Source of the DNA: Mesorhizobium sp. | GTDB taxonomy: Bacteria > Pseudomonadota > Alphaproteobacteria > Rhizobiales > Rhizobiaceae | Assembly (NCBI GenBank): GCA_004020365.1 | Contig: SAQR01000023.1 | Span: 1 to 56,427, forward strand | DNA: 56,427 nt | Direction: 5' to 3' | Part shown: positions 1 to 12,057 of the stretch, one piece after another | Numbering within the stretch: position 1 is the first letter of the stretch | Layout of the letters: each line of letters begins with the position of its first letter | Position numbers and translations under genes: made by a program | Notes under the pieces: generated by a model | What the model was told of the DNA's origin: nothing | The model's database searches: none | What the model saw: the letters and a program-made list of their open reading frames with translations, nothing else

Positions 1-40
1 GCCCTACCGCCCTACCGCCCTACTGCCCTACTGCCCTACT
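1..40. repeat. 8-bp tandem repeat, five units
   Basis: The first 40 bases are five back-to-back copies of the octamer GCCCTACY: two end in C and three in T. The array may continue left of the window. It ends 14 bp before a probable carB -35 element. The same octamer recurs inside the large hairpin at 35704-35818, so it looks like a family of mobile or expanding repeats rather than a chance run. Confidence 0.85.
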
Positions 41-54
41 CGCATTTTAGGGGG

Positions 55-83
55 TTACATCCGGCAAAACTCTTCCCTATAAG
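55..83 (+). promoter_or_regulatory. probable carB promoter
   Basis: TTACAT at 55-60 and TATAAG at 78-83 are separated by exactly 17 bp, which fits an alphaproteobacterial housekeeping promoter. Transcription would begin near position 90 and leave a leader of about 88 nt before carB. The assignment is by motif only. Confidence 0.45.
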
Positions 84-117
84 GCCCTCCTAGCCTGATA
101 CCAGAATCGCGAGCACA

Positions 118-145
118 ACCGGCCGGGTCTTCCCGTCCGGTTTTT
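118..145 (+). terminator. terminator-like hairpin in the carB leader
   Basis: A 10-bp stem with one mismatch (118-127 pairing with 132-141) and a TCTT loop is followed directly by TTTT. It has the form of an intrinsic terminator and lies between the probable carB promoter and the ATG at 178. It may attenuate carB, or end a transcript that enters from upstream of the window. Confidence 0.5.
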
Positions 146-177
146 CGTGCAAGCCGCCTGCCGAACGGACCCTCGAT

Positions 178-3675
<3,498 letters not shown>

Positions 3676-3722
3676 TTTCAATTTGAATTGAGCGAAACCT
3701 TTGGGTTCGGATACATAGCGAT

Positions 3723-5540
3723 CTATTTCTCGCCGACCTCCTCACTAACGCCTGAGTTCGAAAAAACCGATATACCTTTAATGAGCTCTTTCATCTCAAC
3801 TGAAATTTCCTCGTTTCGCAATGCGTCTATTATGGCGGTCGGCGTCACGCTTATTTTATATTCATCTTGCAGGGCCTGATTTACGCAACTTAGCGCATCC
3901 TTCCCAGGGATAAGCCCCATTCTCAAATCTGGGTTATCCCAAAATTTATCAAACTCATTCATTGCAGCTTCGCTCACCGTCGCGTCGTTCAAATTTGGAG
4001 AGTTCTGCCTCTCAAATCGCCGGCGATTAGAAAGAAATTGCCCAGCCACGTAGTTCTTTTTCTCCAATGAGAACTTATTCAGCACAGACTCCGCAATTGG
4101 GACATATGCCTTCGCGCTTCCACCGCGACGCAGCACCTCTGAAACTTTATTGGCCGCCGCTCTATCTATCGCGACAGGGACTAGTAAAAAGTTCTCAATC
4201 TCTTTCCGGCGATGGAGTGTCACCAGTTCCGAAAACTTCCCACAAGCTTCCTTAATAGCGGTGCATTCATCTTCGCTTCGATAGTCCCGATCAAAAACGA
4301 TCGCTGATGCTATCTTCCCACCTAGGGTCAACTCCATACCAGCCTTGATATTCTTTGCTCTCTCCGGGTTAAAACCCTCCACAGGTATGACCGCAAAATT
4401 TCCGCGATTACCCACCTCCGCAAACCCAAGCTTGCTGGCAAATTTCCCGAGTATCTGGAAATCCTTTCCTTCAACAAATAGAGCTCGCCGCGTTTTTGCC
4501 AATTGAGTAAGGATAGGGTTCAAGTTGGACCCAAGAGATGAGAATACATCTCCCAACTGCGAAGGGTTTTTTACACGCTGCGCCTGCCGTCTTTTCTTGT
4601 TAATGACGACGATGTCGTCTGCCTCCGCCTCAGTTATTATCTCAGTTGAATGGGTGGCAATAAGTATGTCGGGACCAATATTTCTTAACAACGTAAGCAA
4701 CTGACGCTGAAGTTCAGAATGAAGATAAATGTCAGGCTCATCTATCAGGAATAGAGAGTTATTGCTGGACTGAATCAAATGAGTTAACATCTGGCACCAG
4801 ACTTGAAATCCGAACCCAGCCCAAAAAATCTCCCTCGGAATTCTCGATTCCGGGCAAAACATATATAGTCTCGCGTTCTTGTGCGAATAGTCGACTATTG
4901 GCTTTTCGATATCCATACCAGGCCAAGTCAGACCAAGGACTTCGCGAAATTCGTCAAACTTCTCTGGATAGTGATACCAAATATTTCTAAAGTTTCTGGC
5001 AGATCTATAATTGAAAAGCGCCAATCTAGCGGCCTCTTTTTCGTATAATATTTCATTATGGTCAACAGGACCCAATATAGGGACGAAACCGATCGGGCAA
5101 TTAAAGTGTCTTGTAAATTCCTTTGGAGAATGGGGTGTCTTACCGTTATTGTTCGTTGCTATTAAATGGCAGGACCCAGCTTCAGGAAAAAATAGCAGAA
5201 TCTCGTTCTTGTTAGATAAACTAAATTTGATAGAAGCGGGCTGACTGTCATCATAGTTGTAAAATATGTTTTCTTCAGCAATTGATATGGCGGCAAGATC
5301 CACAATATATCCATAAACCGACCCCTGAGGGCCACTTACGACTTCCGCCTTTCTTGATGTCGCTTTTCGCAAAGCAGAAGCTAATATCCTGAACGCAGCT
5401 AAGATAGTTGATTTTCCGGCGTTATTAGGACCGACAAGTATATTAAAATTTCGAAGATTTAGAGTAAATTTCTCAAAAGCTTTAAAGTGGTTGAACTCCA
5501 CTCGAGTGAATCGATGCAGGTCGGTCATTTCTAAATCCAT
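3723..5540 (-). CDS. OLD-family ATPase with Toprim domain (probable nuclease)
   Basis: The 605-residue protein has an ABC/SMC-like ATPase with Walker A GPNNAGKS at residues 37-44, Walker B ending in DEP at 268-270 and an ATHS switch at 295-298. It is followed by a Toprim-like segment with VEGK at 356-359 and DRD at 417-419. This is the layout of OLD-type nucleases, including GajA of the Gabija system, and a phage-defence or DNA-repair role is inferred from that. The DNA is clearly richer in A and T than its neighbours, which suggests recent acquisition. It is convergent with carB and lies 73 bp downstream of a PD-(D/E)xK protein on the same strand. No GajB-type helicase is adjacent. The start could also be the ATG at 5528. 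Confidence 0.8.
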   Translation of the reverse strand: MDLEMTDLHRFTRVEFNHFKAFEKFTLNLRNFNILVGPNNAGKSTILAAFRILASALRKATSRKAEVVSGPQGSVYGYIVDLAAISIAEENIFYNYDDSQPASIKFSLSNKNEILLFFPEAGSCHLIATNNNGKTPHSPKEFTRHFNCPIGFVPILGPVDHNEILYEKEAARLALFNYRSARNFRNIWYHYPEKFDEFREVLGLTWPGMDIEKPIVDYSHKNARLYMFCPESRIPREIFWAGFGFQVWCQMLTHLIQSSNNSLFLIDEPDIYLHSELQRQLLTLLRNIGPDILIATHSTEIITEAEADDIVVINKKRRQAQRVKNPSQLGDVFSSLGSNLNPILTQLAKTRRALFVEGKDFQILGKFASKLGFAEVGNRGNFAVIPVEGFNPERAKNIKAGMELTLGGKIASAIVFDRDYRSEDECTAIKEACGKFSELVTLHRRKEIENFLLVPVAIDRAAANKVSEVLRRGGSAKAYVPIAESVLNKFSLEKKNYVAGQFLSNRRRFERQNSPNLNDATVSEAAMNEFDKFWDNPDLRMGLIPGKDALSCVNQALQDEYKISVTPTAIIDALRNEEISVEMKELIKGISVFSNSGVSEEVGEK

Positions 5541-5613
5541 AATTACGGCTATAAATGGAGCGATCGCGGGGTCGAGGTCCGTTGACCGACTTGACAGCCA
5601 ACTTCGGGAAGCC

Positions 5614-6399
5614 CTAGGTCAGTTCGGCGGTAGCTACCTTCGCAGCCTTGGTCTTCGCTCTTTCCAATTTATTCATGGCTTTTCGCATCCTAGCGAAGGC
5701 TTCCTTCGCCTTCTCACCTTCGATCGTGTCCCGCTTGATCACTTCATTCTCGACTAGTTGCGACAGGTTTTCGTTGCCAACCTTGATGTCAGGAAAGAGC
5801 TTCCGAATCTCCCGCCGCACCATTGAAATCACCGGCTCCGACCGGATGATCGCTGAAACGGTAAACTTGTTGAACAACTGCGCCTGTTGGTGAAAGGCGT
5901 CCATCGCGTCGATTGTCAGCCCTTCCTTGGCAAACAGGAACAGGCACTGCAAATGATCCTCATTTTTAGGATTCATGTCGGCAAAGACGATGCGGCACAC
6001 TTCTTCGTGGCTGATCTGATTTGCCACGTAAATCCGGACCAGCCGCCATTCGACCGCATTGGTCAGGATCACCCAGTGAATACCTTGATGAGCCCCGTAA
6101 TCGATGACTTGTCTCAGATGATTGTCGGCCAGGCTGCTGCCGGCCGATTTCACTTCAACAAGCAATCGCAGCTTTCCTCCGATCTTAATCGCGAGATCGC
6201 AGTATGTGGCTTTGATCTGATGCTCCGACGTGAGTTCATCATATTTGTCGTAGCCAAACACCTCAGCCAGGATGTCCTTGATCAAGGTAACCGTGTCAGC
6301 TTCCGCCACATCGGACTTTTGCTGAGCCAAGGCAATCCGTTGATATTTCTTGAGATTTGATGCAATTCGTTCGACGAATTTCTTCGGCAATTTATTCAA
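5614..6399 (-). CDS. stand-alone type I restriction HsdR N-terminal-like protein
   Basis: The product resembles the N-terminal nuclease domain of type I restriction subunit R. It shows a PD-(D/E)xK pattern: Asp 68 in a YCDLAI strand and E82-x-K84 in LLVEVKS, in the numbering from the chosen start. It has no helicase part; a charged, probably helical tail rich in Lys and Glu ends the protein. I chose the TTG at 6399 because GGAGGG sits 7 nt before it. The frame stays open to 6558 but that extension would overlap the upstream gene. It may work with the ATPase gene downstream on the same strand, which is inference. Length is about 261 residues. Confidence 0.65.
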   Translation of the reverse strand: MNKLPKKFVERIASNLKKYQRIALAQQKSDVAEADTVTLIKDILAEVFGYDKYDELTSEHQIKATYCDLAIKIGGKLRLLVEVKSAGSSLADNHLRQVIDYGAHQGIHWVILTNAVEWRLVRIYVANQISHEEVCRIVFADMNPKNEDHLQCLFLFAKEGLTIDAMDAFHQQAQLFNKFTVSAIIRSEPVISMVRREIRKLFPDIKVGNENLSQLVENEVIKRDTIEGEKAKEAFARMRKAMNKLERAKTKAAKVATAELT

Positions 6400-6541
6400 G
6401 GACTCGCCCTCCCTATCCCCAGCGGGATTTGAGGACGAGTTTACTTGAAAGACAAGCGGAAATTGTCGCCTCTCCCCTACCGTGCCATCCCTGTCTGTAT
6501 GCGAGGGAGACCGGCAGACGTGCAAGGCAGCCCAGCTCACC

Positions 6542-7006
6542 TCAGTTGAGAAACCCAATAAACCGTCCGGCGAACAGCACCGACGTCCACAGCACCAGCG
6601 ACAGCACGGCCAGGATGGTGACGGTCCCGCCGGCCGGCTCGGCGCCGCCTTTTGCGCGGCGCATGAAGGTGAGAAAATTGGCGCCGGCGAGGAGTATGAG
6701 CGTCATCTTGGCGAGGAAAATCGGCATCGCGGCATACTCCCTCGCCCTGACTGAAAAGAGCAGTGACCCAGTGAGAAGCGCGCCGGTGAACGCGGCAAAT
6801 GCGGTGCGGCGCAGCAGCGCGATGAACGCCGCGTACGGCAGCGAGCGGAAGGCGCCCAAGATCCGGAGGTCCATGAGCCAGACGCTGGTCAGCAGCGCGC
6901 CGATCGACATGATGTGCAGCGCATTGACTATGGGATAGGCGACGAAGGAGGCCTTCAGTGCCCGCACCAAGGTGAGTTGCTCGATGCCGGCGAGGTACCA
7001 GTCCAT
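6542..7006 (-). CDS. small integral membrane protein, DUF6644-like
   Basis: The 154-residue protein is almost entirely hydrophobic and has about four predicted membrane helices (near residues 25-45, 60-80, 90-115 and 125-150). It resembles the DUF6644 family, whose function is unknown. Its ATG follows the stop codon of the upstream DUF6152 gene without any gap (TGAATG), so the two are very probably translated together. They often occur as a pair, so a joint envelope role is plausible. Confidence 0.7.
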   Translation of the reverse strand: MDWYLAGIEQLTLVRALKASFVAYPIVNALHIMSIGALLTSVWLMDLRILGAFRSLPYAAFIALLRRTAFAAFTGALLTGSLLFSVRAREYAAMPIFLAKMTLILLAGANFLTFMRRAKGGAEPAGGTVTILAVLSLVLWTSVLFAGRFIGFLN

Positions 7007-7396
7007 TCAGGCCGGCGGCACGCGGTCTGGATAGACGTCATAAGCCTTGCCGTTGACGATGACGCGGGCTGCTTTCATCCACTTCTCGGTCTCATCGCGC
7101 GAGCGGTGGCCGATCGCGGTCACCTCGTCGCCGACTTTTGCGACCTCCTCGGTGAAGCCTGCAGCGATGGTACGCGACGGCGGCGCCAAATCCACCCGCC
7201 AGACCTCTCCGTCGGCGTCGACATCCAGTGTGGCGTGCGGATTGCCGATATAGACGGCCGTGATCTTGCCCCGGAGCTCAAAAAACCCATCCTGGGTCCA
7301 CGACCAGCCGTGATGGGCATAGGCTGCAGTGGCGGCGGCAACGATCACTGCCGCTGCCAGCGTGACGCTCCGAGTCCCGTTGAAAGGTGACTGCAT
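7007..7396 (-). CDS. secreted DUF6152 family protein
   Basis: The 129-residue product begins with a signal peptide ending near AYAHHGW, so the mature protein starts with two His residues. The rest is a small beta-rich domain, as in DUF6152 proteins found beside membrane proteins of the DUF6644 type. Function is unknown; the exposed His pair may bind metal, but this is speculation. It is the first gene of a two-gene operon with the membrane protein at 6542-7006. Confidence 0.7.
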   Translation of the reverse strand: MQSPFNGTRSVTLAAAVIVAAATAAYAHHGWSWTQDGFFELRGKITAVYIGNPHATLDVDADGEVWRVDLAPPSRTIAAGFTEEVAKVGDEVTAIGHRSRDETEKWMKAARVIVNGKAYDVYPDRVPPA

Positions 7397-7525
7397 CGCT
7401 CGTCTCCTCGGCTCATGCCGTCAGTGTTCGAGAGTAGGTCACGGCGCGGCAACGTCAAATCACATCAGTGCGAAGGCAGTCGGGCATGCGATCGATTGTT
7501 GAAGCCGGCGCCCTCAACCCCTCGG

Positions 7526-7692
7526 GTTCCTCGCCCCCGCTAGTGCGGGGGAGAGGTGGCCGCGAAGCGGTCGGAGAGGGGGCTTCGTAGGGCGAATGCG
7601 TTGTAGAAAACTTGGTCACGGTCGCGGCTGTCCCCTCTCTGTCTCGGCTGCGCCGAGCCACCTCTCCCCCACATTCGTGGGGGCGAGGAACC
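7526..7692. repeat. inverted pair of palindromic intergenic repeats
   Basis: Two copies of a roughly 55-bp GC-rich unit face each other. The left copy is about 7526-7576 and the right copy about 7630-7692. Each contains its own small palindrome (CCCCCGCTAGTGCGGGGG on the left). They fill most of the gap between the DUF6152 gene and the DUF1476 gene, where I see no real gene. The type is common in rhizobial intergenic DNA. Confidence 0.7.
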
Positions 7693-7863
7693 CAAGTTCT
7701 GCTCGCGGGGCAATAGCGGCAGCGCAAACCCGAAGCGATTGCCCTGCGGAAAGAACGGTCCGGTCTTGCTTATGACATCCATGCACGCCATGTTCGGCCC
7801 CTACCGCCGCCCTTCTTCTCCATCGGATGAAGGTCGGAGACTCACACCTGAACGAGGCAAATT

Positions 7864-8184
7864 ATGAGCAGTATGAGAGACCGTCAGGAAGGCTTCGAAA
7901 AGAAGTTTGCGATGGACGAGGACACGAAGTTCAGGGCCATGGCGCGCCGTAACAAGCTGCTCGGCCTATGGGCCGCCGAAAAGCTCGGCAAGTCAGGCGA
8001 GGACGCCGACGCTTATGCGAAAGAGGTGGTGCGCGCAGACTTCGAAGAGGCCGGGGACGACGACGTGTTGCGCAAAATACGCGCCGATTTCGACGCGGCA
8101 GGCATCGCCCAGTCGGATGTTCAGATTCGCGGCGTCATGAACGACCTGCTGGCGACCGCAGTCGAGCAGATCAAAAGCACCTGA
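7864..8184 (+). CDS. F1Fo-ATPase inhibitor zeta subunit (DUF1476)
   Basis: The 106-residue soluble, highly charged protein matches the DUF1476 family: RDRQEGFEKKFAMDED near the N terminus, then a WAAEKLG helix and a conserved C-terminal helical region. In Paracoccus denitrificans this family is the zeta subunit, which blocks ATP hydrolysis by F1-ATPase through its N-terminal segment. The ATG at 7864 is used; a second in-frame ATG lies at 7873. The gene stands alone. Family assignment is strong; the inhibitory role here is transferred. Confidence 0.88.
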   Translation: MSSMRDRQEGFEKKFAMDEDTKFRAMARRNKLLGLWAAEKLGKSGEDADAYAKEVVRADFEEAGDDDVLRKIRADFDAAGIAQSDVQIRGVMNDLLATAVEQIKST

Positions 8185-8193
8185 TAACAGTTC

Positions 8194-8300
8194 CAGCTTA
8201 AAGCGTTGCGACTCGCTTTAAACTCACGTCTGAATGTCGTTATCCCAAAACCGCTGCGCATCTCGGGTCAGGCCCGAGGGCCTGCGTTTGGGCGACACGC
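8194..8300. repeat. probable Mesorhizobium-type intergenic repeat
   Basis: This gap contains segments I recognise as widespread in Mesorhizobium intergenic DNA: a GCTTAAAGCG...CGCTTTAAAC arm pair and GTTATCCCAAAACCGCTGCG. The identification is from memory, and no second copy occurs in this window. Confidence 0.4.
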
Positions 8301-8301
8301 G

Positions 8302-8853
8302 TTAGCTGTGGGCGGCCACCAGATCCTTTAGGCGCTCCTCGTGCGCCCGCAGCGTCGGTAGCGTCTTCTTGGCGAATTCCTTCAGCGCCGGATCTTCGCC
8401 CGACTGCGCATAGGTGGAAAACAGCGCCAAAGCCTGCTTGTGCGCCTGCGTCTGCAGGACGATGTATTTCGCCTGGAATTCATCGCCGTCGAGCTTCTTG
8501 AGCTCGTCCAGCATCGCCTGATCCTTCGACAACAGGGCCGGGCCGCTCGCTGTCACCGAAGCCGTGATCTGGCTCTGTTCGAGAGCTGCCTTGAAATCTT
8601 CGCCAGCCTTGGTGTGATCCCTGATCATCAGCGAGGCGAATTCCTTCACATCGGCCGCGACATTCTTTTGTTCGGCCAGCTTGCTGCTTTCAATCTCGAA
8701 CCGGTTGGCGCTGGGGACCGTTTTGGTGAAGGTCTCGGTCTCGATCTTGGTTTGGCCGACAGCAGGTATATCGGCCGGCGTGGCGGATTGGGCGAAGGCC
8801 GCCGGCGCGCCGGCAAGCAAGGCGACCATGGCAAGCGTGAGATGCGTTTTCAC
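8302..8853 (-). CDS. secreted DUF4142 protein
   Basis: The 183-residue product starts with a signal peptide (MKTHLTLAMVALLAGAPAAF, cleavage near FAQ) and then carries a DUF4142 domain, a ferritin-like four-helix bundle of unknown function with conserved His residues in HTKAGEDF and in the C-terminal RAHEERL helix. I chose the GTG at 8853 because AGGAG lies just upstream and the signal peptide then starts correctly; an earlier in-frame start would add a non-conserved extension. Family members are periplasmic and sometimes linked to stress. Confidence 0.85.
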   Translation of the reverse strand: MKTHLTLAMVALLAGAPAAFAQSATPADIPAVGQTKIETETFTKTVPSANRFEIESSKLAEQKNVAADVKEFASLMIRDHTKAGEDFKAALEQSQITASVTASGPALLSKDQAMLDELKKLDGDEFQAKYIVLQTQAHKQALALFSTYAQSGEDPALKEFAKKTLPTLRAHEERLKDLVAAHS

Positions 8854-9021
8854 AGGAAATCTCCTGATTTGTGATCCTACGAGAGACCAACGCGACACAA
8901 GCGGCGAAGTTGCGCGACGGGGACAGGAATGAGGTGTCGGCGATCCTGCCAACACCCCGCTTTGGCGCCGACACGCCGATCCATTTTCTCCAACAGGAAG
9001 AGATGTGCCTGGCTGCCGAGG

Positions 9022-9765
9022 TCAGTGGCAGCACGCGCCGTCATACTGCAACTGCTCGTTCCAGTCCGGCCGGCCCTCCGGCGTGAAATCCATCAGGTTC
9101 CACAAGGGCTCGCAAGTGCCGATGGCGCGCGGGTCCTGGCCGGGTTCGGACGGTGCGAAGCCAAGTTCCGAACTCCAGAAATGGCGGATGCCATCGGCGT
9201 CGCGATGGAATACCGACAGCATCGGCAGCTGCGCGCCGTCGTCGGCCTCGGCGTGGTAGTCGCGTTTGAAGCTGTTGCCGGCCGACGAAAGCAGCCGCAT
9301 GTTCGTCCAGCCGCGATCGCGGCCAAGCGTGATCAGGTTTTCGAGCGCGGTCTTGCCCACAACGGCGAAATTGAAGCCGGCGGCCTCGAGATGGCCGATT
9401 GCGCCGTCGAACTGGTCGAGCAGCGCCGCGCAGGACGGGCATGGCTGGTCGGCCCGCGCGAGCTTGGCCGTGCCGCCGCTTGTCGCCACGTCGCGCGTCT
9501 CCTGCGGATGGCGCGGAAACATCATCGAGTAGACGATCAGCGTGTCCTTGCCGGGTGAAAACAGCTCCGACAGTTTTATGCGGGCCGGCTTGCCGTCGGC
9601 GTCAAGTCCGTCGAATACATAATCCTGTGGCACCAGCCCGCCCGGCGGCAGTGCGCGGCGGGCGACGGCCACATCCTCCATGGCGCGGCGCAGCTCGATT
9701 TCCTTTTGCAGAAGCGTTTCGCGGGCGGCGCGGTATTCCTGAGATTCGTTGGGAAAGGTGATCAT
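9022..9765 (-). CDS. DUF899 thioredoxin-like protein
   Basis: About 247 residues with the DUF899 signature: an EYRAARETLLQKEIELRR N-terminal helix, a YVFDGLDADG strand, a CPSC motif at residues 109-112 in a thioredoxin-like fold, and a C-terminal WNLMDFTPEGR segment. The family is cytoplasmic and its substrate is not established. The ATG at 9765 has GGAG 6 nt upstream; ATGs at 9771 and 9777 are alternatives. It is a single gene on the minus strand. Confidence 0.85.
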   Translation of the reverse strand: MITFPNESQEYRAARETLLQKEIELRRAMEDVAVARRALPPGGLVPQDYVFDGLDADGKPARIKLSELFSPGKDTLIVYSMMFPRHPQETRDVATSGGTAKLARADQPCPSCAALLDQFDGAIGHLEAAGFNFAVVGKTALENLITLGRDRGWTNMRLLSSAGNSFKRDYHAEADDGAQLPMLSVFHRDADGIRHFWSSELGFAPSEPGQDPRAIGTCEPLWNLMDFTPEGRPDWNEQLQYDGACCH

Positions 9766-9918
9766 CGTCATCTCCATCTGCCGTGCTTTTGGCGGCGCGC
9801 GCCCTAAGCGGCAGCGCACCTTGCCTCTCAAAGACGCATCGCGAAGCAGGGTTCCGACATTTTGCACACTAACCCGGCGAAAAGACTTTAACGGCTCCGC
9901 CTTCGCCAGCGACAGAGG

Positions 9919-10365
9919 TTACTGCGGCGGCACCGGGCAGCTCGTGTCGCCCTCCCGGCAGTTGAGATAGCCCTGAAAATCCTTCAGCCTGATGTTGGTG
10001 AGGCTCTCCTTGCAGCCGGCGATAACCATCGGATACATGCTGCCTGCCATATCGGGCGGGCCGCCCTGGAAAGCGCATTCGGCATCGCGAAAGGCGATCC
10101 AGGCGCGCTGCGCGCCGACCAGCAGCTTCTTCGTCGCAGCGTCGTCCTTCAGGCGGCCCTCGATCTGCCTGTAGGCGTGGTTGAGCTTCTTGTCGGCTTC
10201 GGTGAACGACTTGCCGGCGCATTCGTTCATGGTCGCCTGGTCCTGTGCGTTGGCGCATTCCTCGGCGCGCGCGACGCTCGCAAGAAGCGGAAGGGCGAGG
10301 ATCACCAGACTCGTTTTGGCCAGACCGGTTTTGGCCAGACCCGGTTTGAAAAGTAAAAGCCGCAT
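9919..10365 (-). CDS. LprI/DUF1311 family periplasmic protein
   Basis: The 148-residue protein has a signal peptide ending near SVARA, and then the LprI-type pattern CANAQDQATMNECAGKSF followed by a helical NHAYRQIEGRL and AQRAWIAFRDAEC. LprI of Mycobacterium tuberculosis inhibits lysozyme; whether this protein does so is not known. An oddity is a short internal repeat in the signal region (PGLAKTGLAKTSL), encoded by near-identical repeated DNA. Four Cys in the mature part probably form disulfides. Confidence 0.8.
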   Translation of the reverse strand: MRLLLFKPGLAKTGLAKTSLVILALPLLASVARAEECANAQDQATMNECAGKSFTEADKKLNHAYRQIEGRLKDDAATKKLLVGAQRAWIAFRDAECAFQGGPPDMAGSMYPMVIAGCKESLTNIRLKDFQGYLNCREGDTSCPVPPQ

Positions 10366-10522
10366 CGTGTTTCTCCGGTTTCGGTCGAGACCCCGCCCGC
10401 GGCACGAAAGCCGCAGGATCGCAGCTTAACTTCCGAACGGTTGCCGGCAAGATGCAGCCTGCCGCCTTGGTGGACACTTCGTTTCCGCACAATGCTCGCT
10501 GATCGGTTTCGCCAACCGCTAC

Positions 10523-11011
10523 TCACCCCGCCCAGTCGACTTCGAACATCCCCAGCCGCTGGTAAAGCCTGACGGCGGCAGCATTCTCAACCGTGTTGGT
10601 TTTGAGATCGACATGCGCAGCGCCGCGTGCGTGAAAGGCGGTGAAGACGTGCCACATCAGCGCCTCGGCGATGCCTCGGCCGCGCGCCTCAGGGTGGACG
10701 GCAAGGTCTTTCACGAACGCTCTCGTCCAGCACAGTGCCGCCCCCGCCAGCCGACCCTTGCCGTCGATAACCAGGAAACACAAGGCAGGGTCGAATTCCG
10801 CGTCGCTTGAAATGCGCGGCCACCATTCGTCGAACGGCCCGTCCTCGCCATCGTCGAAAACGGTGGTCAAAAGCGTATGCAAAGCGGGCGCGTCGGCGGC
10901 CTCGAAGCCGCGCATGACAAAACCTTCCGGCCAGCGCGGCGGAGCAAGCGTGTCGTCGAGGGTCTTGCGCAGCCTTATGTCGTTTGGCGCCGGCGGGCGC
11001 GGCTCAGGCAT
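10523..11011 (-). CDS. GNAT family N-acetyltransferase
   Basis: The 162-residue protein has the GNAT acetyl-CoA motif (VKDLAVHPEARGRGIAEALM, residues about 104-123) and the typical C-terminal NAAAVRLYQRLGMFEVDW. The acceptor substrate cannot be told from sequence. It begins 5 bp after the stop codon of the lytic transglycosylase gene on the same strand, so the two are probably cotranscribed. Confidence 0.88.
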   Translation of the reverse strand: MPEPRPPAPNDIRLRKTLDDTLAPPRWPEGFVMRGFEAADAPALHTLLTTVFDDGEDGPFDEWWPRISSDAEFDPALCFLVIDGKGRLAGAALCWTRAFVKDLAVHPEARGRGIAEALMWHVFTAFHARGAAHVDLKTNTVENAAAVRLYQRLGMFEVDWAG

Positions 11012-11016
11012 GGTAT

Positions 11017-11880
11017 TCAGGCATCGGGCTGCAGACGACGCCGAGCGCGGTCGCGGCCAAGGCCGGTTTGTTCCAGCATGCCCTTGCGCTTGGCGTCGTA
11101 ATAATAGCCGCTCTGGTAGAGCCGGTCGGCGCGCCTGGCGTTGCCGCCGGCCACCAGCCAGGCGCCGCGCAGATATTTCACCGCATATTTCAGGTTGGTC
11201 TCGGCGTCGAACAACCCGCTCGCCGGCCCGTCATAGCCCATGCCGCGCGCCGTCGCATGCTTGATTTGCATCAGCCCCCAATGGCCGCGATTGTAGGCCT
11301 TGGGATTGAAGGTGCTTTCGCGCTTGACGACGCGGAGCACCAGATCGACCGGCACCTGATAGAGGACGGCATATTTCTCGATCAGCCGCTCGATCTCGCC
11401 GCGCGGGCCCGCCGAATACTTCTTGGCAGGGCTGGTCGAAAGCAGGGCGGACGGATTCTCAGGCACGACATAGGCAGCCTGCTGAACGCCGGGCATCATC
11501 TTGCCTGTCTCGCCGGTGACCGGAATGGCGACAGCGGCCGTCGCATGGACAGGCGCTGTGCCGGCTGGCGCGGCATCGGCCGTCATGACTGCAGGCGCAC
11601 TTGCGGCCAATGGGGTCGGGCCGGCGAAGGCAGCTGGCTGGGCAGGCGTCGCGGCGGGATCGACGGCCAGCGCCGCGGTCTGGACGGGCGTGACGCCGGA
11701 CGATTCCGGCAGCACCGAAACCGTGTCGGGCAGCGCCAGCGCATAGCCGGCGTCGCCACCATCTGCGGCGGTTTCAGTCAGGGAAGGCACGGCCTTGGTC
11801 TGGGCGGTCGAAGTGCAGCCGCTGAGACCGGCCGCAGCGAGCATCACGCCGATCGCGGGAAAGATGATTTTTGCTGGCAA
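11017..11880 (-). CDS. lytic transglycosylase lipoprotein
   Basis: The 287-residue protein has a lipoprotein signal with lipobox LSGC (Cys 22), a long Ala/Pro/Thr-rich linker (about residues 25-155) and a C-terminal SLT domain. The catalytic Glu is probably E188 in VVKRESTFNP, followed by GHWGLMQI and GMGYDGPA. It should cleave peptidoglycan glycan strands in the periplasm, anchored to a membrane. The start is TTG; an in-frame stop lies eight codons upstream and no ATG or GTG fits the signal peptide. It precedes the GNAT gene. Confidence 0.85.
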   Translation of the reverse strand: MPAKIIFPAIGVMLAAAGLSGCTSTAQTKAVPSLTETAADGGDAGYALALPDTVSVLPESSGVTPVQTAALAVDPAATPAQPAAFAGPTPLAASAPAVMTADAAPAGTAPVHATAAVAIPVTGETGKMMPGVQQAAYVVPENPSALLSTSPAKKYSAGPRGEIERLIEKYAVLYQVPVDLVLRVVKRESTFNPKAYNRGHWGLMQIKHATARGMGYDGPASGLFDAETNLKYAVKYLRGAWLVAGGNARRADRLYQSGYYYDAKRKGMLEQTGLGRDRARRRLQPDA

Positions 11881-12057
11881 GCCGCGCTCGGGTCCGTTCG
11901 TCTGTTAAGAAGTCCTTACACCAGCGGCTTTCCCCCGGCAATCCGCAGCCAGTTGGGATTTCGAATGGTTTTCGGGTGGCAACAGACCCCTGAGAATGCC
12001 ATATCTCGTTCTCGATATGTACTGAATTGCCGTCCATTCTTCGGAAAGGAGCACCTC

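Noticed and set aside
1-40. CRISPR array
   Set aside because: Units are 8 bp with no spacers, and no cas gene occurs in the window.
3723-6399. A canonical Gabija system
   Set aside because: The OLD-Toprim protein resembles GajA in plan, but no UvrD-like GajB is adjacent; the neighbour is an HsdR_N-like nuclease instead.
7455-7791. Two minus-strand frames upstream of the DUF1476 gene
   Set aside because: They are translations of the palindromic repeat element.
10984-12057. Long N-terminal extension of the ogt frame
   Set aside because: It runs antisense through the lytic transglycosylase gene, and a strong ribosome-binding site marks the start at 12058.
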